A stretch of DNA of 64,000 nucleotides from Streptomyces sp. SUK 48 (GTDB taxonomy: Bacteria > Actinomycetota > Actinomycetes > Streptomycetales > Streptomycetaceae): the NCBI RefSeq assembly GCF_009650765.1, contig NZ_CP045740.1, forward strand, positions 7,788,001 through 7,852,000. The letters are read 5' to 3'. Under the pieces are notes generated by a model. It was not told the DNA's origin. It searched no databases and was given only the letters and a program-made list of their open reading frames with translations. Shown piece by piece: positions 60,067-64,000 of the stretch. The position numbers and the translations under genes are program-made. Numbering within the stretch: position 1 is the stretch's first letter; every line of letters starts with the position of its first letter.

Positions 60067-60941
60067 CCACCACCCGCACCCTGATCTCCCCGGCCACCCT
60101 CGCCCGCCCACGCGGCAGAGCGATCTACTGGACGGTGTTCACCGCCGTCGTCGTCCTCTTCGCGCTCGCCTTCCTCTTCCCGGTGTACTGGATGGTCACC
60201 GGCGCGATGAAGTCCCCCGACGAGGTGGCCAGGACCCCGCCGACGCTCGTGCCGCAGCACTGGCACACCGGTGCCTACACCGACGCGTGGGACCTGATGC
60301 AGCTCCCGCGGCACCTGTGGAACACCGTCGTCCAGGCGGCCGGCGCCTGGGCCCTCCAGCTGGTGTTCTGCACGGCCGCCGCCTACGCCCTGTCCAAGTT
60401 GCGGCCCGCCTTCGGCAAGGTGATCCTCGGCGGCATCCTCGCCACCCTGATGGTGCCGGCGCAGGCACTCGTCGTACCCAAGTACCTCACCGTCGCCGAT
60501 CTGCCGCTGCTGCACACCAGCCTGCTCAACGACCCGCTCGCCATCTGGCTCCCGGCGGTCGCCAACGCCTTCAACCTCTATCTGCTCAAGCGGTTCTTCG
60601 ACCAGTTGCCCCGCGATGTGCTGGAGGCCGCCGAGATCGACGGGGCCGGCAAGCTGCGCACCCTGTGGTCCGTCGTGCTGCCCATGTCCCGGCCGGTCCT
60701 CGGCGTCGTGTCCATCTTCGCGCTGGTCGCCGTCTGGCAGGACTTCCTGTGGCCGCTGATGGTCTTCTCCGACACCGACAAGCAGCCCATCAGCGTGGCC
60801 CTGGTCCAGCTGTCGCAGAACATCCAGCTCACCGTGCTCCTCGCCGCGATGGTGATCGCCGGCATCCCCATGGTGGCGCTGTTCCTCGTCTTCCAGCGGC
60901 ACATCATCGCCGGGATCAGCGCGGGCGGCACCAAGGGCTGA
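60063..60941 (+). CDS. ABC sugar permease (MalG type)
   Basis: 292 residues, six helices. EAA-loop: LEAAEIDGAGKLRTLWSVVLPMSRPVL. Second permease of the pair, translationally coupled by ATGA. No ATPase gene follows, consistent with use of a distant common ATPase such as MsiK. Confidence 0.93.
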   Translation: MTTTRTLISPATLARPRGRAIYWTVFTAVVVLFALAFLFPVYWMVTGAMKSPDEVARTPPTLVPQHWHTGAYTDAWDLMQLPRHLWNTVVQAAGAWALQLVFCTAAAYALSKLRPAFGKVILGGILATLMVPAQALVVPKYLTVADLPLLHTSLLNDPLAIWLPAVANAFNLYLLKRFFDQLPRDVLEAAEIDGAGKLRTLWSVVLPMSRPVLGVVSIFALVAVWQDFLWPLMVFSDTDKQPISVALVQLSQNIQLTVLLAAMVIAGIPMVALFLVFQRHIIAGISAGGTKG

Positions 60942-60990
60942 CGCCGGCCGCCCGCTCGCCGACCGCCCGTCTACAGAAAGGCACAGCCCA

Positions 60991-62598
60991 GTGGGACAGC
61001 CCACCCATGCCTTCAGCGACCACGAGTGGTGGCGCTCCGCCGTCATCTACCAGGTCTACGTCCGCAGCTTCGCCGACGGCGACGGCGACGGCACCGGTGA
61101 CCTCGCGGGCGTCCGCTCCCGGCTGCCCTACCTGGCCGAACTCGGCGTGGACGCACTGTGGTTCAACCCCTGGTACCGGTCACCGATGAAGGACGGCGGC
61201 TACGACGTCGCCGACTACCGCGCCGTCGACCCGGCGTTCGGCACCCTCGCCGAGGCGGAGAAACTCATCGACGAGGCCCGCTCGCTGGGCATCCGCACCC
61301 TCATCGACATCGTCCCCAACCACGTCTCCGACCAGCACCCCTGGTTCCGGGCCGCTCTCGCCGCCGGCCCCGGCAGCCCCGAGCGGGACCTGTTCCACTT
61401 CCGGCCCGGCCGCGGCGCCCACGGTGAACTCCCGCCCAACGACTGGCCGTCGCAGTTCGCCGGCACCACCGAACCGGTGTGGACCCGGCTGCCCGACGGC
61501 GACTGGTACCTGCACCTGTTCACGCCCGAGCAGCCCGACCTCAACTGGGCCCACCCGGCAGTCCGCCAGGAACACGAGGACATCCTCCGCTTCTGGTTCG
61601 ACCGGGGCGTCGCCGGTGTCCGCATCGACTCCGCGGCCCTGCTCGCCAAGGACCCTGACCTGCCGGACCTCGCCACCCGTCCGGAGCCGCACCCGTTCGT
61701 CGACCGCGACGAACTCCACGGCATCTACCGCTCCTGGCGCGCCGTCGCCGACGCCTACGACGGTGTCTTCGTCGGCGAGGTCTGGCTCCCCGACGCCGAG
61801 CGCTTCGCCCGCTATCTGCGCCCCGACGAACTCCACACCGCCTTCAACTTCTCCTTTCTGTCCTGCCCCTGGCAGCCCGGCCGGCTGCGCGCCGCCATCG
61901 ACACCACCCTCGCCGAACACGCCCCGGTCGGGGCCCCCGCCACCTGGGTGCTGTGCAATCACGACGTCACCCGCACGGTCACCCGGTACGGCCGCGAGGA
62001 CACCGCCTTCGACTTCGCCACCAAGGCGTTCGGCACCCCGACCGATCCGGCGCTCGGCACCCGCCGGGCGCGGGCCGCCGCCCTGCTGTCCCTCGCGCTG
62101 CCCGGTTCGGTGTACCTGTACCAGGGGGAGGAACTGGGGCTGCCGGAGGCGGAGATCCCCCTCGACCGCGTCCAGGACCCGATGTACCACCGCTCGGGCG
62201 GCGCCGACCCCGGCCGGGACGGCTGCCGGGTGCCGCTGCCGTGGACCGCCGGCCTGCCGTACGCGGGCTTCGGCTCGACGGGCGAGCCATGGCTGCCGCA
62301 GCCGGCCGGCTGGGCGTCGTACGCGGCCGACCGCCAGGAGCGCGACCCCGGCTCCCTGCTCACCCTCTACCGCCGGGCCATCGCCCTGCGCCCCCGGTTC
62401 GGCACCGGCCCCCTCACCTGGCTCCCGGCCCCCGACGGCGTCCTCGCCTTCTCCCGCGCGGACGGCGCGATCTGCGCGGTGAACTTCTCCGCCACCCCCG
62501 CCGACCTGCCCGCGCACTCCGAACTCCTGCTCAGCAGCGGCCCCTTGGCCGAGTCCGGCCGGCTGCCGCAGGACACCGCGGTCTGGCTGCACGCCTGA
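60991..62598 (+). CDS. GH13 alpha-glucosidase (oligo-1,6/alpha-glucosidase type)
   Basis: 535 residues from GTG 60991 (AGAAAGG upstream), no signal peptide, so cytoplasmic. GH13 conserved regions: IDIVPNHVSDQHP (I), GVRIDSAALLA with the nucleophile Asp (II), VFVGEVWLPD with the acid/base Glu (III), and VLCNHDVTR with the stabiliser Asp (IV). Probably splits imported gluco-oligosaccharides to glucose. Resembles AglA-type and oligo-1,6-glucosidases more than amylases. Confidence 0.9.
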   Translation: MGQPTHAFSDHEWWRSAVIYQVYVRSFADGDGDGTGDLAGVRSRLPYLAELGVDALWFNPWYRSPMKDGGYDVADYRAVDPAFGTLAEAEKLIDEARSLGIRTLIDIVPNHVSDQHPWFRAALAAGPGSPERDLFHFRPGRGAHGELPPNDWPSQFAGTTEPVWTRLPDGDWYLHLFTPEQPDLNWAHPAVRQEHEDILRFWFDRGVAGVRIDSAALLAKDPDLPDLATRPEPHPFVDRDELHGIYRSWRAVADAYDGVFVGEVWLPDAERFARYLRPDELHTAFNFSFLSCPWQPGRLRAAIDTTLAEHAPVGAPATWVLCNHDVTRTVTRYGREDTAFDFATKAFGTPTDPALGTRRARAAALLSLALPGSVYLYQGEELGLPEAEIPLDRVQDPMYHRSGGADPGRDGCRVPLPWTAGLPYAGFGSTGEPWLPQPAGWASYAADRQERDPGSLLTLYRRAIALRPRFGTGPLTWLPAPDGVLAFSRADGAICAVNFSATPADLPAHSELLLSSGPLAESGRLPQDTAVWLHA

Positions 62599-62648
62599 GC
62601 CGCGGCGCACCGCTGTCCCGCGCACCCCCACCCCGAAGGGAACAGCTC

Positions 62649-64000
62649 ATGCACACCAGCACCGTCAGATCTGTCAGGCGCATGCCGGCCATCGGGGCGG
62701 TCGTCGCCCTCGCCGCCGGCATGCTCGTCGCGGTGGCACCCAGCGCGCACGCGGCCGCGGCCGCGGGTGCCACCCTGCCCTTCACCTCGGTCGAGGCCGA
62801 GTCGGCCACCACCACCGGCACGAAGATCGGGCCGGACTACACCCAGGGCACGCTCGCCTCGGAGGCGTCCGGCCGGCAGGCCGTCCAGCTGTCCTCGGGC
62901 CAGCGGGTGGAGTTCACCGTGCCGCGCGCGGCCAACGCGGTGAACGTCTCCTACAGCGTCCCGGACGGCCAGTCCGGCTCGCTCGACGTGTACGTCAACG
63001 GCACCAAGCTGGCCAGGACCCTTCCGGTGACCTCCAAGTACTCCTACGTCGACACCGGCTGGATCACCGGCAGCAGGACGCACCACTTCTTCGACGACGC
63101 CCGGCTGCTGCTGGGGCAGAACGTCCAGGCCGGGGACAAGGTCGCGTTCGTCGCGACCGGTACACAAGTCACCGTGGACGTGGCCGACTTCGAGCAGGTC
63201 GCCGCCGCCGCCGCACAGCCGTCCGGATCGGTGTCCGTCGTCTCCAAGGGCGCCGACCCCAGCGGCAACGGCGACTCCACGGGGGCCTTCCGGGACGCCA
63301 TCGCCGCCGCCCAGGGCGGAACGGTGTGGATCCCGCCGGGCGACTACAAGCTCACCTCCTCCCTCAACGGGGTACAGAACGTGACCCTTCAGGGGGCCGG
63401 CGGCTGGTACTCGGTCGTGCACACCTCCCGCTTCATCGACCAGTCCAGCTCCGCTGGGAACGTCCACATCAAGGACTTCGCGGTGATCGGCGAGGTCACC
63501 GAACGCGTCGACTCCAGCCCGGACAACTTCGTCAACGGCTCCCTCGGGCCGGGCTCGTCCGTCTCCGGCATGTGGATCCAGCATCTGAAGTGCGGCCTGT
63601 GGCTGACGGGCACCAACGACAACCTGGTCGTGGAGAACAACCGGATCCTCGACACCACCGCCGACGGCATCAACCTCAACGGCACCGCCAAGGGGGTCCG
63701 GGTCAGCGACAACTTCCTGCGCAACCAGGGCGACGACTCCCTCGCCATGTGGTCGCTGTACGGCCCGGACACCGGTTCCAGCTTCGAGAACAACACCATC
63801 TCCCAGCCCAACCTGGCCAACGGCATCGCCATCTACGGCGGTACCGACATCACGGTGCGCGGCAATCTGGTCTCCGACACCAACGCCCTGGGCAGCGGTA
63901 TCGCCATCTCCAACCAGAAGTTCCTGGACCCGTTCTCGCCGCTGGCCGGCACCATCACGGTCGACGGCAACACGCTGGTGCGCGCCGGCGCGATGAACCC
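62649..64000 (+). CDS. Secreted right-handed beta-helix glycanase with N-terminal beta-sandwich (partial)
   Basis: The first 450 codons are present; the gene runs off the window end. A signal peptide (IGAVVALAAGMLVAVAPSAHAAA) is followed by a CBM-like beta-sandwich (FTSVEAESATT ... VEFTVPRAANAVNVSYSVPD, about residues 40-190). A beta-helix then starts at SVVSKGADPSGNGDSTGAFRDAIAAAQGGTVWIPPGDYKL with rungs such as VENNRILDTTADGINLNGTAKGVRVSDNFLRNQGDDSLAMWS. This layout resembles GH87 alpha-1,3-glucanases/mycodextranases; GH49/GH55 are alternatives. Context suggests an alpha-glucan substrate. The Asp-rich DTTADG and GDDS segments may hold catalytic residues. Confidence 0.8.
   Translation, partial: MHTSTVRSVRRMPAIGAVVALAAGMLVAVAPSAHAAAAAGATLPFTSVEAESATTTGTKIGPDYTQGTLASEASGRQAVQLSSGQRVEFTVPRAANAVNVSYSVPDGQSGSLDVYVNGTKLARTLPVTSKYSYVDTGWITGSRTHHFFDDARLLLGQNVQAGDKVAFVATGTQVTVDVADFEQVAAAAAQPSGSVSVVSKGADPSGNGDSTGAFRDAIAAAQGGTVWIPPGDYKLTSSLNGVQNVTLQGAGGWYSVVHTSRFIDQSSSAGNVHIKDFAVIGEVTERVDSSPDNFVNGSLGPGSSVSGMWIQHLKCGLWLTGTNDNLVVENNRILDTTADGINLNGTAKGVRVSDNFLRNQGDDSLAMWSLYGPDTGSSFENNTISQPNLANGIAIYGGTDITVRGNLVSDTNALGSGIAISNQKFLDPFSPLAGTITVDGNTLVRAGAMN

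Overview
The window is very GC-rich, has overlapping start/stop codons (ATGA, GTGA), AGGAGG-type ribosome sites and many one-component regulators. It carries the 25-residue actinobacterial ribosomal protein bL37 and a LitS/LitR-type light switch. Everything points to a Streptomyces chromosome, probably a variable arm or accessory stretch. I saw no rRNA, tRNA, CRISPR array or insertion sequence.

Region 1 (1-20.4 kb) is the most interesting part. Copper-handling genes come first: a CopA-type P1B ATPase, a PCuAC-like protein with a degenerate metal site, a methionine-rich membrane protein and a lone ECF sigma factor. They lead directly into a complete isonitrile lipopeptide operon: a non-haem iron isonitrile synthase (ScoE type), FcoT-type thioesterase, acyl-AMP ligase, ACP and a C-A-T-R NRPS. 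The order matches the mycobacterial Rv0097-Rv0101 operon. Two genes precede this core in the same operon, an Asp/Asn beta-hydroxylase-like oxygenase and a 14-TM MFS exporter. A LysR regulator, an NmrA protein and a darcynin follow. Next is a siderophore-type ABC importer (binding protein, permease, ATPase), a candidate uptake system for the metal-isonitrile complex. Read together the region resembles a copper-chelator (chalkophore) island with efflux, synthesis, export and import. The functional linkage is inference.

Region 2 (20.4-27.2 kb) holds a secreted fasciclin protein, a DUF1254/DUF1214 protein, a two-HKD phospholipase D/cardiolipin-synthase-like enzyme, and a MarR regulator with an MMPL exporter separated by palindromic operator-like DNA.

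Region 3 (27.2-35.1 kb) is a light-response block: a LitS-like sigma factor preceded by two exact 11-bp-phased direct repeats, a LitR/CarH-type MerR-B12 photosensor whose two domains lie in different frames, an Fe-S (6-4)-type photolyase, a class I photolyase, an FAD oxidoreductase and a PLP decarboxylase.

Region 4 (35.1-57 kb) is a patchwork of small regulator-enzyme modules: an orphan gas-vesicle protein, a DUF4097 lipoprotein, TetR modules with visible operators (36.6-38.8, 40.1, 41.6 and 54.8 kb), a rhomboid-like membrane protein, a large PAS-GAF-SpoIIE-HATPase phosphatase, a P450, bL37, an MHS-type transporter, an ABC transporter, an HxlR/quinone-reductase-like pair, an FAD-linked oxidase and two decayed genes.

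Region 5 (56.6-64 kb) is a LacI-controlled sugar operon: binding protein, two permeases, a cytoplasmic GH13 alpha-glucosidase and a secreted beta-helix glucanase-like enzyme that runs off the window. It looks like an alpha-glucan utilisation locus.
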